Shown here one piece after another: positions 24,758-33,672 of a DNA stretch of 64,000 bases. Position 1 is the first letter of the stretch. Every line of letters starts with the position of its first letter. A program made the position numbers and the translations under genes. The notes below the pieces were generated by a model. The model did not search any database. It saw nothing but the letters and a program-made list of their open reading frames with translations, and was not told where the DNA came from. Origin of the DNA: Paenibacillus silvae (GTDB taxonomy: Bacteria > Bacillota > Bacilli > Paenibacillales > Paenibacillaceae); assembly GCF_014639235.1 (NCBI RefSeq), contig NZ_BMFU01000003.1, positions 62,001-126,000 on the forward strand. Reading direction: 5' to 3'.

Positions 24758-25792
24758 TTACAGCCGTCCGAATTGTTTCAGGAACGTCTGATCACTGTTG
24801 TAGAAATGGCGAATGTCGTCAATGCCGTATTTGAGCATCGCAATCCGCTCTACCCCCATGCCAAAGGCAAAACCGCTGTATTTCTCCGGGTCATATCCGC
24901 CCATCTCAAGCACTTTCGGGTGAACCATACCGCCGCCCAAAATTTCAAGCCAGCCTGTTTGTTTGCAAACCCGACAACCGCTTCCGCCGCACTGCACACA
25001 GGTTACATCCACTTCAGCACTTGGCTCGGTGAACGGGAAGAAGCTTGGACGCAGACGAATTTCCGTGTGGGCTCCGAACATTTCACGTACAAACTGCAGC
25101 AGTGTTCCTTTCAGATCACTCATGCGAATGCTTTCGCTGATCACGAGACCTTCTACCTGATGGAACTGGAAGGAGTGTGTCGCATCATCGTCATCACGGC
25201 GGTATACTTTACCCGGGCAGATGACCTTTACGGGAACTTCACCTTTCATGCTCTGCATCGTACGAACCTGCACAGGTGAGGTGTGTGTACGCATAAGCAG
25301 GTCCTCTGTCACGTAGAAGGAATCCTGCATATCACGGGCCGGGTGATTTTTAGGCAGATTCAACGCTTCGAAGTTGTAATAGTCCATCTCAACCTCTGGA
25401 CCTTCCGCTACACGATATCCCATACCGATGAAAATATCTTCGATCTCCTGCACCACTTTGGTCAGCGGATGCAGACCTCCTTGACGTCCACGACGTCCTG
25501 GCAAGGTCACGTCAATCTTCTCGGATTGCAGACGCTTCGCGGTCTCTTCCTTCTGGAATTGCTCCTGCTTGCTGTTGATGACCTCTTCAATGGCTGCGCG
25601 CACCTCGTTACCAACTTGCCCGATGACTGGACGTTCCTCTGCACTAAGTGCGCCCATGCCGCGCAAAATTTCAGTCAATGCACCTTTTTTGCCCAAATAC
25701 TTTACACGCAGATCGGCCAGCGTCTGCGGATCGGTTACGCCAGACAGCTGCTCCAGCGCTTCGATCTTCAATGCCTCTAAACGTTCTTTCAT
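24758..25792 (-). CDS. pheS: Phenylalanyl-tRNA synthetase alpha subunit
   Basis: 344 residues, the normal PheS length. An N-terminal coiled coil (1-85) precedes the class II core: motif 2 region FHQVEGLVISESI, the Phe-pocket and zinc-like segment CVQCGGSGCRVCKQTGW, and motif 3 GFAFGMGVERIAMLKYG. It makes phenylalanyl-tRNA together with PheT. AAAGGGGG precedes the ATG. A T-box leader with a terminator directly upstream controls both genes. Confidence 0.97.
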   Translation of the reverse strand: MKERLEALKIEALEQLSGVTDPQTLADLRVKYLGKKGALTEILRGMGALSAEERPVIGQVGNEVRAAIEEVINSKQEQFQKEETAKRLQSEKIDVTLPGRRGRQGGLHPLTKVVQEIEDIFIGMGYRVAEGPEVEMDYYNFEALNLPKNHPARDMQDSFYVTEDLLMRTHTSPVQVRTMQSMKGEVPVKVICPGKVYRRDDDDATHSFQFHQVEGLVISESIRMSDLKGTLLQFVREMFGAHTEIRLRPSFFPFTEPSAEVDVTCVQCGGSGCRVCKQTGWLEILGGGMVHPKVLEMGGYDPEKYSGFAFGMGVERIAMLKYGIDDIRHFYNSDQTFLKQFGRL

Positions 25793-25827
25793 GTGTAATT
25801 GCCCCCTTTAAATGCTGTTATTGCAAC

Positions 25828-26168
25828 AAAAAAAGGCCTTTTCTCCCCAAAAGGGACGAAAAGACCGTGGTACCACCCTTGTTAGACTCCCGTTGTCACA
25901 TCGAACTATATATCCGACTCAGCACGTTCTGTCTCACTCTGTACGGAATAACGACCGTTAACCGTTTACCCCTACTGTCGCTTCCGTGCATACACACATC
26001 AACAGGTTCAGGGAACCGCTCCGGAGTGAATTTCAGCAGCCTGGTTCTACAGAAACGCTCTCAATCTATGGCGCTTCCTCCCTGTCCAGAGGCACTGCTT
26101 ACTTGTCTCCATCAATACGTTTACTCAAGTTAAACTTATGCTTATACATACCAATGATCGCATGATCG
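25828..26168 (-). promoter_or_regulatory. T-box leader, Phe-specific (UUC specifier)
   Basis: The T-box core GGGTGGTACCACGG reads on the minus strand at 25878-25865. It is followed by a terminator (GGTCTTTTCGTCCC with GGGAGAAAAGGCC, then T7, 25866-25828). The probable specifier UUC lies at 26030-26028 within TTCACTCCGGAG. The ilvB leader in this window has CTC in the equivalent place (CTCACCTCGGAG), which supports both readings. Uncharged tRNA-Phe would pair with the UUC and the T-box bulge, stabilise the antiterminator and allow pheST transcription. Confidence 0.93.
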
Positions 26169-26174
26169 TTCATT

Positions 26175-26203
26175 ATTATAAGCAAAATACGGCGAAATAG
26201 CAA
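26175..26203 (-). promoter_or_regulatory. Sigma-A promoter of pheST
   Basis: TTGCTA (26203-26198) and TATAAT (26180-26175) with 17 bp spacing on the minus strand. Transcription should start near 26168, at the head of the T-box leader. Confidence 0.8.
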
Positions 26204-26216
26204 GCTTGCCCAGATG

Positions 26217-28112
26217 TTAATTTGCAGCGTTCCCCTGATTCCTCAGTTCTTTCAATCGCTGCTGAATCTTACGAATCTCGGCGGCTTCCGACTCCCGTCT
26301 CTCCTCATCCTCGGCAGTGATCAACCGCTCAGCTCCGGCGGCACTGACTGGGGAAAGCAACTCCGACAGCCTCATCTCCAGACGCAGCCGTTCATCATCC
26401 GAATCCCGTGTATCCAGCGCAGAATCCCGCAGCCGCACCGTTTGTTCCCAATCGGCTACACCACCCTCGAAGAGTGATACCGTTCCGTCCGGCTTCAAGT
26501 CACACAGACGATTCGCCAGTGTTCGGACTAACATGCGGTCGTGAGATACAAGAACCAACGCACCGGAAGCTTCTTTCAGTACATTTTCCATCACTTCCTG
26601 CGTATCGATATCCAGATAATTCGTCGGTTCATCCAGCACAAGCAGATTGGCACCGCCAAAGTATAAACGCAGAAACGCTACCCTGCACTTCTCCCCCATG
26701 CTTAAATCTCCAATACGCTTGAACACATCTTCTCTTGAAAATAAAAAACATCCCAGAATCGTGCGCGCAGCGCTCTGTGTCATCGAGGGAAGCACAAGCA
26801 GACTGTCCAGCAATGTCATGTGTTCAGGCAGTCCTTCCAGCTCCTGTGAAAAATAACCGATGCGGAGCTGGGGATGCCGGGTAACCCGCCCCTGCACTGG
26901 CTGCAGCTCTCCAATCATTAATTTCAGCAGCGTGCTTTTGCCTGTTCCATTTGGTCCGCGGACCGCAAGCCGATCCCCGCGCTCCACTGCTGTTTGAATA
27001 TCACAAAGCAAAGACTGCTCCGGCTTATAGGAGAAGCTGACTCCCTCCAGCGCCAGAAGCTGCCGCGCACCAAGTGTGCTCAACTGCAGCTCCATGTTCA
27101 GCTTGGCTGCTTCACGCGGTTTATCCACCCGTTCATTCTCCAGCCGTTCCAGCTGCTTCTGTTTGGCATGGTAACGCGAAATATTTTTATTGGCCCTGGC
27201 CTTGTAAAAGCTCTGGGTGATCTTCACCTCTTGGTCTCCAGCCGAGTTATGGGCTTTGTGAAACCACTGCTGATAATTACGAATGGTTTCCTCCAGCGCT
27301 TTGCGTTCCAGCTGCTGCTTGCGATAGATCGTCTCCTGCTCTTTGAGCTCCCGCTCCTTATGGGTCTTGTAATCGGAGTAACCGCCCTTGTATTTGGTTA
27401 GCCGATCGGCGCTGAATTCGATGACACCTGTGGCCACCTGGTCTATAAACGTGCGGTCATGGGATACAAACAGCACCGTGCCTTCATATGAAGCAAGCCA
27501 GCTTTCCAGCCAGCGCATGCTCTCTTCATCCAGATGATTCGTTGGCTCATCCAGAATCAGAAACCTGGGCTTGCTCACCAGAAGCCCTGCCAGCCGAGCC
27601 TTCGTTTTCTGACCGCCGCTAAGGGAGTGGTAAGGCCTGCCCCAATGCTCTGCCGTCAGACCAAGCCGGGTCAGCACCTTCTCTACCTCTGTTTCCCACA
27701 TGTACCCGTTCAGCTGCTCATATTCTTCCAAAGAACGAGCATATTGGTCAAGCAAAGAAGTGTCCTCCTCTGCATCTGAATCTCTTAACCGATGCTCCAT
27801 GTCTTCCAGTGCCCGTTTGATCTCGTCAATCCGTCCACTCTCCCGGCGTACTGCATCCAGCACCTGGATGTCATCCGTTACGTCTGTGCGCTGGCGCATA
27901 AACCCCCATTCCTGCAGCGGAAGATGCCGGTCAATTCGTCCACCTCCCTGCTCCTCACCCAATATAATGCGTAACAAGGTGGTTTTGCCGCAGCCGTTGC
28001 GACCCAAAATAGCAAGGCGTTCGCCCTCGTTAATTTCAAGATTTAACCCTGCAAAGAATTCATGTCCGTTCCACTCTTTTGATACTTCATGCAAGCGTAC
28101 CAATGTCATCAT
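26217..28112 (-). CDS. ABC-F family ATPase, probable ribosome-protection type
   Basis: 631 residues with two ABC cassettes and no membrane segment. Cassette 1: Walker A GRNGCGKT (37-44), signature LSGGQ, Walker B FLILDEPTNHLD. Cassette 2: GPNGTGKST, variant signature LSMGE, LLVLDEPTNYLD. The linker between them (EETIRNYQQWFHKAHNSAG, then a basic helical stretch) is of the kind that reaches the peptidyl transferase centre in antibiotic-resistance ABC-F proteins such as VmlR and Vga. A C-terminal charged coiled coil follows. ABC-F proteins act on ribosomes, not in transport. The resistance role is inferred from the linker, the LSMGE signature and the attenuator-like leader; a housekeeping ABC-F role is possible. 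Confidence 0.85.
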   Translation of the reverse strand: MMTLVRLHEVSKEWNGHEFFAGLNLEINEGERLAILGRNGCGKTTLLRIILGEEQGGGRIDRHLPLQEWGFMRQRTDVTDDIQVLDAVRRESGRIDEIKRALEDMEHRLRDSDAEEDTSLLDQYARSLEEYEQLNGYMWETEVEKVLTRLGLTAEHWGRPYHSLSGGQKTKARLAGLLVSKPRFLILDEPTNHLDEESMRWLESWLASYEGTVLFVSHDRTFIDQVATGVIEFSADRLTKYKGGYSDYKTHKERELKEQETIYRKQQLERKALEETIRNYQQWFHKAHNSAGDQEVKITQSFYKARANKNISRYHAKQKQLERLENERVDKPREAAKLNMELQLSTLGARQLLALEGVSFSYKPEQSLLCDIQTAVERGDRLAVRGPNGTGKSTLLKLMIGELQPVQGRVTRHPQLRIGYFSQELEGLPEHMTLLDSLLVLPSMTQSAARTILGCFLFSREDVFKRIGDLSMGEKCRVAFLRLYFGGANLLVLDEPTNYLDIDTQEVMENVLKEASGALVLVSHDRMLVRTLANRLCDLKPDGTVSLFEGGVADWEQTVRLRDSALDTRDSDDERLRLEMRLSELLSPVSAAGAERLITAEDEERRESEAAEIRKIQQRLKELRNQGNAAN

Positions 28113-28440
28113 GAGTCCTCATCCTTTCCTGAACAAAAAAACCGCTGGCATCAGCCGGCGGTTTAGCAATTGTTATGGAATCTGGCATTCAAACACAGAC
28201 ATGGATATACAATGGCATGAACAAAGAAACCCAATTTCGAGTACAGCAAAGCTTCCAAGCCCGCTCTTCCCATTGGTCCCATACCATTCCCATAGCTGAA
28301 TCTGGACACACGAATCCCCTCATTGCTCAGCCGCTCGGCTGACTGCGTCATACATCAATGTGCAGTTAACTGGGGTTCAATTCATGTGTCTTACTTCATG
28401 GGACGTATGGTTACCTCTCATTCATGTATAGTATCAATAC
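28113..28440 (-). promoter_or_regulatory. Attenuator-type leader of the ABC-F gene with short leader ORFs
   Basis: A ~330-nt untranslated leader separates the promoter from the ABC-F ATG and ends in a strong terminator. The segment TCAGCCG-A-GCGG (28342-28331) is complementary to CCGC-CGGCTGA in the 5' arm of the terminator (28161-28151): 11 pairs with one bulge. It can also fold on itself (TCAGCC with GGCTGA). So terminator and antiterminator are mutually exclusive. Short ORFs run through the switch region: ATG 28355 to TGA 28320 (11 codons) and ATG 28351 to 28163 (62 codons, ending next to the terminator). Neither has a strong ribosome binding site. ABC-F resistance genes are often induced when a drug stalls a ribosome on such an ORF. 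Confidence 0.65.
28135..28164 (-). terminator. Terminator immediately upstream of the ABC-F gene (attenuator)
   Basis: AACCGCCGGC and GCCAGCGGTT form a 10-bp stem (one G-T pair) with a TGAT loop, followed by T7. It lies only 23 bp before the ABC-F start codon on the same strand, so it acts on that gene's own leader rather than on an upstream gene. Confidence 0.85.
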
Positions 28441-28446
28441 CTCGTT

Positions 28447-28475
28447 ATTGTACCAGATGATTGAAAAAAAGCCAA
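28447..28475 (-). promoter_or_regulatory. Promoter of the ABC-F leader
   Basis: TTGGCT (28475-28470) and TACAAT (28452-28447) spaced by 17 bp on the minus strand, 335 bp upstream of the ABC-F start. Confidence 0.7.
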
Positions 28476-28521
28476 TCTCAATAAATAAGCTGTCGCAAAT
28501 CTTTAAAAATGGACAAAAGAA

Positions 28522-28544
28522 AAACCCTTGTGGCGCAAGGGTTT
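28522..28544 (-). terminator. Terminator of the tRNA operon
   Basis: AAACCCTTG and CAAGGGTTT form a perfect stem with loop CGCCA, followed by T's on the minus strand, 20 bp after tRNA-Gly. Confidence 0.88.
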
Positions 28545-28564
28545 AAGGTGTTACGAAGTATAAA

Positions 28565-28634
28565 GCGGGTGATGGGAATCGAACCCACGCTATTAGCTTG
28601 GAAGGCTAAAGTTCTACCATTGAACTACACCCGC
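28565..28634 (-). tRNA. tRNA-Gly (anticodon UCC)
   Basis: The acceptor stem GCGGGTG/CACCCGC, a short D arm, the anticodon stem TTAGC/GCTAA with loop CTTCCAA (anticodon TCC) and the T loop TTCGATT fold into a 70-nt tRNA. The 3' CCA is not encoded. It reads GGA and other GGN glycine codons. Confidence 0.95.
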
Positions 28635-28646
28635 AAAATGAACGAT

Positions 28647-28719
28647 CGGGACGACACGATTTGAACATGCGACCCCCTGGTCCCAAACCAGGTGCTCTAC
28701 CAAGCTGAGCTACGTCCCG
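28647..28719 (-). tRNA. tRNA-Pro (anticodon UGG)
   Basis: The acceptor CGGGACG/CGTCCCG, D arm GCTCAGCTTGGTAGAGC, anticodon stem CCTGG/CCAGG with loop TTTGGGA (anticodon TGG) and T arm with TTCAAAT fold into a 73-nt tRNA. CCA is not encoded. It lies 12 bp upstream of tRNA-Gly in the same transcript. Confidence 0.95.
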
Positions 28720-28759
28720 TTAAATTCCAGTGGAAGTTAACAGTGATTTTACAAAACTT

Positions 28760-28788
28760 AATATAACATGATCCATAAGAACACGCAA
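28760..28788 (-). promoter_or_regulatory. Promoter of the tRNA-Pro/tRNA-Gly operon
   Basis: TTGCGT (28788-28783) and TATATT (28765-28760) with 17 bp spacing on the minus strand, about 35 bp before tRNA-Pro. Confidence 0.7.
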
Positions 28789-28858
28789 GGTTCTTTTACG
28801 ATTTTTACCATGAAAAAGGGGACCAAAAGGCAGGAACGCTCTCGCGGCCCTGCTGCTC

Positions 28859-30985
28859 TTACCCCACAGGCATGTCTATGTCCCTTAGGAACTTCTTCTC
28901 GAAAACGGCAGCTTCAATCGGTTGACTGAAGAAATACCCCTGAGCCTCATGGCAGTGCTGGTTGCGCAAAAACAATATCTGATCTTCATTCTCTACCCCT
29001 TCGGCTGTCACTTTCAGCTGCAGATGGTGTGCCATCGAAGTGATGGTGGATACAATAGCGGCGTTGTTGCTATCTTCCATAATTTCATTGACAAAGGAAC
29101 GGTCAATCTTGAGCCGGTCAATCGGCAAATCTTTGAGATAATGCAATGAACTATATCCTGTACCAAAGTCATCAATACTGATATGTACACCAATCTCTTT
29201 AATTTTCTGAAGCTGTTCAAAAGCCCGATCCTTGTCAAACGTCATGCTCTCGGTAATTTCCAGTTCAAGCCATGCAGGCTCCAGCCCCGTTTCTTTAAGG
29301 ATGCTATTGATACTATCGAGCAGGTGGGAATGTCTGAACTGTCTCATCGAGAGGTTGACTGACACGCATAATTTACGATATCCCGCGTCCTGCCACCGCT
29401 TGTTCTGAGCACATGCCTCCCGCAGAACCCATTCTCCCAGCGGAACGATCAGTCCACTCTCTTCCGCCAGCGGAATAAACTCTGCTGGTGATACGGAGCC
29501 TCGCTCCGGATGCTGCCATCTGACCAGCGCCTCCATGCCCACAACCAATCCACTCTGCAGATTCACCTGAGGCTGGTATACCAGGTAAAATTGGTTACGA
29601 ACCAAGGCTTTACGCAGATCATTCTCCAGCTGCAAGCGCTCCTGTGCCTTCATTTGCATCGCATGTGCGTAACGGTTAAGCTCTATCCCTTGTTCCTTCG
29701 CACTATGCAGTGCGGTATCTGCATTCTGTATCATCTCTTCCGGAGATTTGCCGTCGTAAGGGAAAATGGCCATACCGATACCTAATGTTAGATGATACTC
29801 GTTGCCATCCACCATGACAGGCTTCTCAAAGAGCTGCAGAATGGATCGTGTGCGGCACACAGCCGTATCCGTAGCATAGAAATCTGTCATCGTCAGGGCA
29901 AACTCGTCTCGCCCCAATCCGAATACCTCTTCTCCGGGGAGACAAGATTGTCTCAAGCGTTGTCCAACCTGATGTAACACCCGATTAGCTGCCTGCTGGC
30001 CGAGTGAATCGTTGATTGTTTTGAACCGATTAATATTGAGCACCAGCACACCAACGAGCTTCTCCTCTGCAACAGCCTCATCCATCATCACTTTCAGCTG
30101 CTGGGTAAGACGACGGCGATTCGGAAGACGCGTTACATCATCATGATGTGCGATATAATTCATTTTGGCCTCAGCTGCCTGCTGCTGCAAGAAAGGTGTG
30201 TCCACCACAGAGGCGTAAAGCCCCTTCTGAATGAAAAAGTACCCCATGCAATTGCTAAGCATACCAAAGAGCAGATTAAGATCCTCCACTGTCTCTGAGA
30301 GTACAAAAAACCCTTGACCTAGCAAGAAACAAAGTATGCCGCAAAGTATAGGCGGAAGATTGAAGTCTCTAGACTTTCTCCACTCTGTATACAGAATGAG
30401 AGTACTAACGACATACATCAGGCCAGCCACCCCATGCATAATATTGAATAATCCACCAAGCTTCTGCCCCTCAAGCATCTTGGGCATCAAGCTCCATTCC
30501 TGAATAGCAAGTATGTACAAAATGAGAAAACAGCCTATTGTCGCACTAAACAGAAAAAATTTGCGCGGTAATGCAACTTGCTTCTCCTGTACCGTATATA
30601 TAAATAACAGACCCGCAGAGCAAATCAGTGATCCCATCGTAGTCATCATCAAGGAAAAGTTGGATTCCATCATCGCTTTTGAAGGAACTTCTTCAGCGAA
30701 TGAAACGATATGAACCAGTTCAAATAGACCCACCATGAGAAAAAGTGTTGTCATTAACACTCTGCGCAGCGTCAATTTTTGGGTCTGGAACAGCCAGCTT
30801 TGATTGTAGATGCCTATACAAGCGGCGGTCGCAGCGAATCCACCCAGCAATGTTAACACCGGGTAACCCGAAATGATCAGATCAGAGTTTGAAGAAGAAC
30901 GAAACCATTGACTTACGAGGAAAAACAATAAGCCGCCTGCGGCGACCCAACCTATTTGACTCTGATCTTGCATTTTAACCTTCAT
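28859..30985 (-). CDS. Membrane GGDEF/EAL protein, probable c-di-GMP phosphodiesterase
   Basis: 708 residues. Seven or eight transmembrane segments fill residues 10-260 as a MASE-like sensor. The GGDEF domain (about 275-440) has GRDEF at 358-362 instead of GGDEF, and no upstream RxxD inhibitory site is seen, so cyclase activity is doubtful. The EAL domain (about 455-700) keeps its key motifs: MEALVRW with EAL at 485-487, LEITES, DDFGTGYSSL, and KIDRSFV. It should therefore break down c-di-GMP, with the GGDEF part perhaps binding GTP. The ligand of the membrane sensor is unknown. The gene stands alone. Confidence 0.9.
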   Translation of the reverse strand: MKVKMQDQSQIGWVAAGGLLFFLVSQWFRSSSNSDLIISGYPVLTLLGGFAATAACIGIYNQSWLFQTQKLTLRRVLMTTLFLMVGLFELVHIVSFAEEVPSKAMMESNFSLMMTTMGSLICSAGLLFIYTVQEKQVALPRKFFLFSATIGCFLILYILAIQEWSLMPKMLEGQKLGGLFNIMHGVAGLMYVVSTLILYTEWRKSRDFNLPPILCGILCFLLGQGFFVLSETVEDLNLLFGMLSNCMGYFFIQKGLYASVVDTPFLQQQAAEAKMNYIAHHDDVTRLPNRRRLTQQLKVMMDEAVAEEKLVGVLVLNINRFKTINDSLGQQAANRVLHQVGQRLRQSCLPGEEVFGLGRDEFALTMTDFYATDTAVCRTRSILQLFEKPVMVDGNEYHLTLGIGMAIFPYDGKSPEEMIQNADTALHSAKEQGIELNRYAHAMQMKAQERLQLENDLRKALVRNQFYLVYQPQVNLQSGLVVGMEALVRWQHPERGSVSPAEFIPLAEESGLIVPLGEWVLREACAQNKRWQDAGYRKLCVSVNLSMRQFRHSHLLDSINSILKETGLEPAWLELEITESMTFDKDRAFEQLQKIKEIGVHISIDDFGTGYSSLHYLKDLPIDRLKIDRSFVNEIMEDSNNAAIVSTITSMAHHLQLKVTAEGVENEDQILFLRNQHCHEAQGYFFSQPIEAAVFEKKFLRDIDMPVG

Positions 30986-31227
30986 GCCATGTTTTCCTTC
31001 CCGGGATCACTATCCTGAAATACGTGTAAGAATGAACGCTATTTTTCTATTTCACCAAGTATATTACACATTTCGACAAAAAAATATATTGACCAATGTT
31101 TAATTCTATATTCTGCATGTTCCATCTGGTACATAATAACATTTAAATCCGTATTCGTGAACTAAAAAATAGTTATAAGTAGGAATATCTATTCATAAAA
31201 ATGACTAAAAATAAGGAACAAAGAACT

Positions 31228-31266
31228 AAAAAAACATGGTTCTCGTGTGAGAAACCATGTTTTTTT
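31228..31266. terminator. Terminator after the aldolase-like gene
   Basis: AAAAAACATGGTT-CTC and GAG-AAACCATGTTTTTT form a long stem with A and T runs on both outer sides, so it can act in both directions. It lies 30 bp after the stop at 31295. Confidence 0.88.
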
Positions 31267-31294
31267 AATTTTCAACCTTATTTCAGACTATTTT

Positions 31295-32251
31295 TCATTT
31301 ATCGAAATTCACTTCAGGGGTTGTCAGCTTATCATAGAAGTCAACCACCTTGTCTTTGTCTTCTGATGCACGAAGTGCCATAGCTGAACGAGGATGCTCG
31401 TCCAGTGCACCTGTGATCATGTAAGGCAGGATGTATCCCCATTCTTCTTTTTCTCTTAACGGAACCATCAGCTGCTCCAACACGTCAAGTACCGGACGCA
31501 AATTATATTTAGTTCCTTTCAGATGAGCTACGAGCAGTTCAGTCGGACAGTTGCCTGCTGCACGTCCCATGCCATATACAGAAGCATCCAGCAATTCAAC
31601 GCCAAGCTCCGCTGCTACAAGTGTGTTGGAGAAGGCAAGCTGCATATTGTTATGCGTGTGAACACCAAGGCGTTTATTCGGAAGATGTGTTTTGAATTTC
31701 TCGACCAAATATTTCACATCGTTATGATCCAGACTGCCATAAGAGTCCACGATGTAAACCACATCAACCGAGCTGTCTTTAATCATTTCAAATGCTTCCA
31801 GCAGCTCATTCTCCATCACATTGGAGAGGGCCATAATATTCAGTGTCGTTTCATAACCCCGGTCATGGAATGTTTGCACCAATGCAAGCGCCTTGTCCAC
31901 ATCTTTGCTGTAACAAGCCACACGGATAAGATCCAGCATGCTTTCACTACGCGGCAAAATATCATTCTCATCTACCCGGCCCACATCGACAAGTGCAGAC
32001 AATTTGGTATTTCCTTTTTGCGGAATCACTTTGCGCAGAAAATCATCGTTCAGAAAGCGCCATGGTCCGGCTTCTTCTGCACCTTTGAGCAATTTAGGGG
32101 AGTTTTTGTAGCCGATCTCCATATAATCAACGCCAGCTTCGTTCAGGCCTGCATACAGCTTTTGAACAAAGTCTACGCTAAAATCCCAATTATTCACCAA
32201 TCCACCATCACGGATGGTACAGTCTACAATCTTGCAATGATTTGTCTTCAT
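31295..32251 (-). CDS. DRE-TIM metallolyase-type aldolase
   Basis: 318 residues; AAAGGAG lies nine bases before the ATG at 32251. The N-terminal DCTIRDGG is the DRE-TIM metal-binding motif, and VHTHNNMQLAFSN carries the HxH metal ligands. These define the HMG-CoA lyase/isopropylmalate synthase/4-hydroxy-2-oxovalerate aldolase superfamily. It is shorter than LeuA and lacks the LeuA regulatory domain, so it is closest to MhpE-type aldolases. No pathway partners adjoin it; the substrate is not known. Similar stand-alone proteins occur beside polyketide or nucleotide-sugar genes in other bacteria. Confidence 0.85.
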   Translation of the reverse strand: MKTNHCKIVDCTIRDGGLVNNWDFSVDFVQKLYAGLNEAGVDYMEIGYKNSPKLLKGAEEAGPWRFLNDDFLRKVIPQKGNTKLSALVDVGRVDENDILPRSESMLDLIRVACYSKDVDKALALVQTFHDRGYETTLNIMALSNVMENELLEAFEMIKDSSVDVVYIVDSYGSLDHNDVKYLVEKFKTHLPNKRLGVHTHNNMQLAFSNTLVAAELGVELLDASVYGMGRAAGNCPTELLVAHLKGTKYNLRPVLDVLEQLMVPLREKEEWGYILPYMITGALDEHPRSAMALRASEDKDKVVDFYDKLTTPEVNFDK

Positions 32252-32334
32252 CAATGTCTGCTCCTTTTCTGACCAACTTGTGTATTCCTCTCATGATACT
32301 TGAACGTGACAAGAAAAGTAAAGGGATTCCGGGC

Positions 32335-33672
32335 TTATTTACTGTAAGATTTCCAGATTCGATCCATCTCAATCACATCCGGATGATCTTCCCCGTTCCG
32401 CCCGTAACGAACAGCGTTATATGCCGCAGGAAGTCGCGCAGCCAGTTCCTGCTCGCCAGGCTTGAAATGGCTTTTCGCATCCAAAGGTTCGGAGGGGCTT
32501 GTTATAATGGTTTCTGCTGCCTCCAAAGGTGTATGTGACTTCTCGATTCCGACTCCACGCTGTAACGCCTGATTTACCCATGTTCGATAATAATAACGAA
32601 TACGTTCGCCGCTCTGCGCCGGAACCGATTCCCTTTTGCGGAACCATCGCTTGCGAACCTGCGTTGGCACTTCCAGCGATTCACTGATATCTACATACTC
32701 TGTTTTTGGTGCTTCCCTTTTCTGGACAGGCTGCAGCATACCCTTGAATCGTTCCTCAAGTTTATTCCAGATCACTCTTGCCAGTTTGGCGAAAAGCCAG
32801 ATCATCACTGCCGCCGCTGCACTAAAAACAACCCAGCTGAGAATCTCCCAGAACATAGAAGGTTCCGAAGGAGGACCCTTCAATTCATCAGGCAAGGTCA
32901 TCGGTTCGTTGGAAGCCTGAGGTGTATCGGGCAGTTGCTGCGGGGACGAGGTTCCCAATAAACTTCGAATCCACGCCAGCACACGATCACGTAGCGGTGC
33001 AAGCCAGGCCGCCAGACTTGGAAAAGCGCCAATTCCGACGATTACCACCAGCATCCATATGATCCGTTGATGGTTCGCCCGCGTAAATTCCCGCAGCACC
33101 AGCCTCCGACTCCCGTCGTTAAGCACCGCCCGATCGAGCTGTGTTCTGTACTGTGCAACAATCCATAACACAAAACTGATTACTCCGGCGGCATACATAT
33201 ACATCGCGTACATCTGCAATGGCCACAAAAATTGAACCTGACCTGCCGCGATCGTGAGCACAATGGCACTGATTACACCTATAATCTGCAAGCGCCACAG
33301 CATCGTGGAATGATAACCGTGATCGTACTGAAAGCCTGTAAACGCTGCCGTAATCGAACAAGCAGCCAGCGTTATAATAATTGGAAGGGAGAGAGGCAGC
33401 AGCATACCCGGAATGATAGCAAACAAAGTTCCGATGACCAGTGCTGCGGTACTCCGAACGAACGAACTGCGTTCCATCAAACCAGTGAAGCGATGCTGGA
33501 GCCATTGAACAAACCAGCCAGTCACAACAAATAAACCCAATAATATAAACGGGATCATTCTTTGAGCATAGAGCGACGTGATTGTCATGATTGGGAACAG
33601 ATATACACCGATGCTTAATAAAGCCAGCATTGCGATGCTATGCATACGCTTTCTTTCATCGTTTTCGTTCAT
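32335..33672 (-). CDS. Membrane protein with C-terminal DUF4129 domain
   Basis: 445 residues. About six transmembrane segments in the first 235 residues are followed by a Pro-rich external linker (SSPQQLPDTPQASNEPMTLP), another transmembrane segment near 285-305 and a cytosolic DUF4129-like tail (YYYRTWVNQALQRGVGIEKS, then HTPLEAAETI). It overlaps the DUF58 gene upstream by four bases and completes a MoxR-DUF58-DUF4129 operon, an arrangement that usually also has a transglutaminase-like gene; none is seen here. The function of such clusters is poorly known; assembly of protein complexes or cell-envelope roles are proposed. Confidence 0.82.
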   Translation of the reverse strand: MNENDERKRMHSIAMLALLSIGVYLFPIMTITSLYAQRMIPFILLGLFVVTGWFVQWLQHRFTGLMERSSFVRSTAALVIGTLFAIIPGMLLPLSLPIIITLAACSITAAFTGFQYDHGYHSTMLWRLQIIGVISAIVLTIAAGQVQFLWPLQMYAMYMYAAGVISFVLWIVAQYRTQLDRAVLNDGSRRLVLREFTRANHQRIIWMLVVIVGIGAFPSLAAWLAPLRDRVLAWIRSLLGTSSPQQLPDTPQASNEPMTLPDELKGPPSEPSMFWEILSWVVFSAAAAVMIWLFAKLARVIWNKLEERFKGMLQPVQKREAPKTEYVDISESLEVPTQVRKRWFRKRESVPAQSGERIRYYYRTWVNQALQRGVGIEKSHTPLEAAETIITSPSEPLDAKSHFKPGEQELAARLPAAYNAVRYGRNGEDHPDVIEMDRIWKSYSK

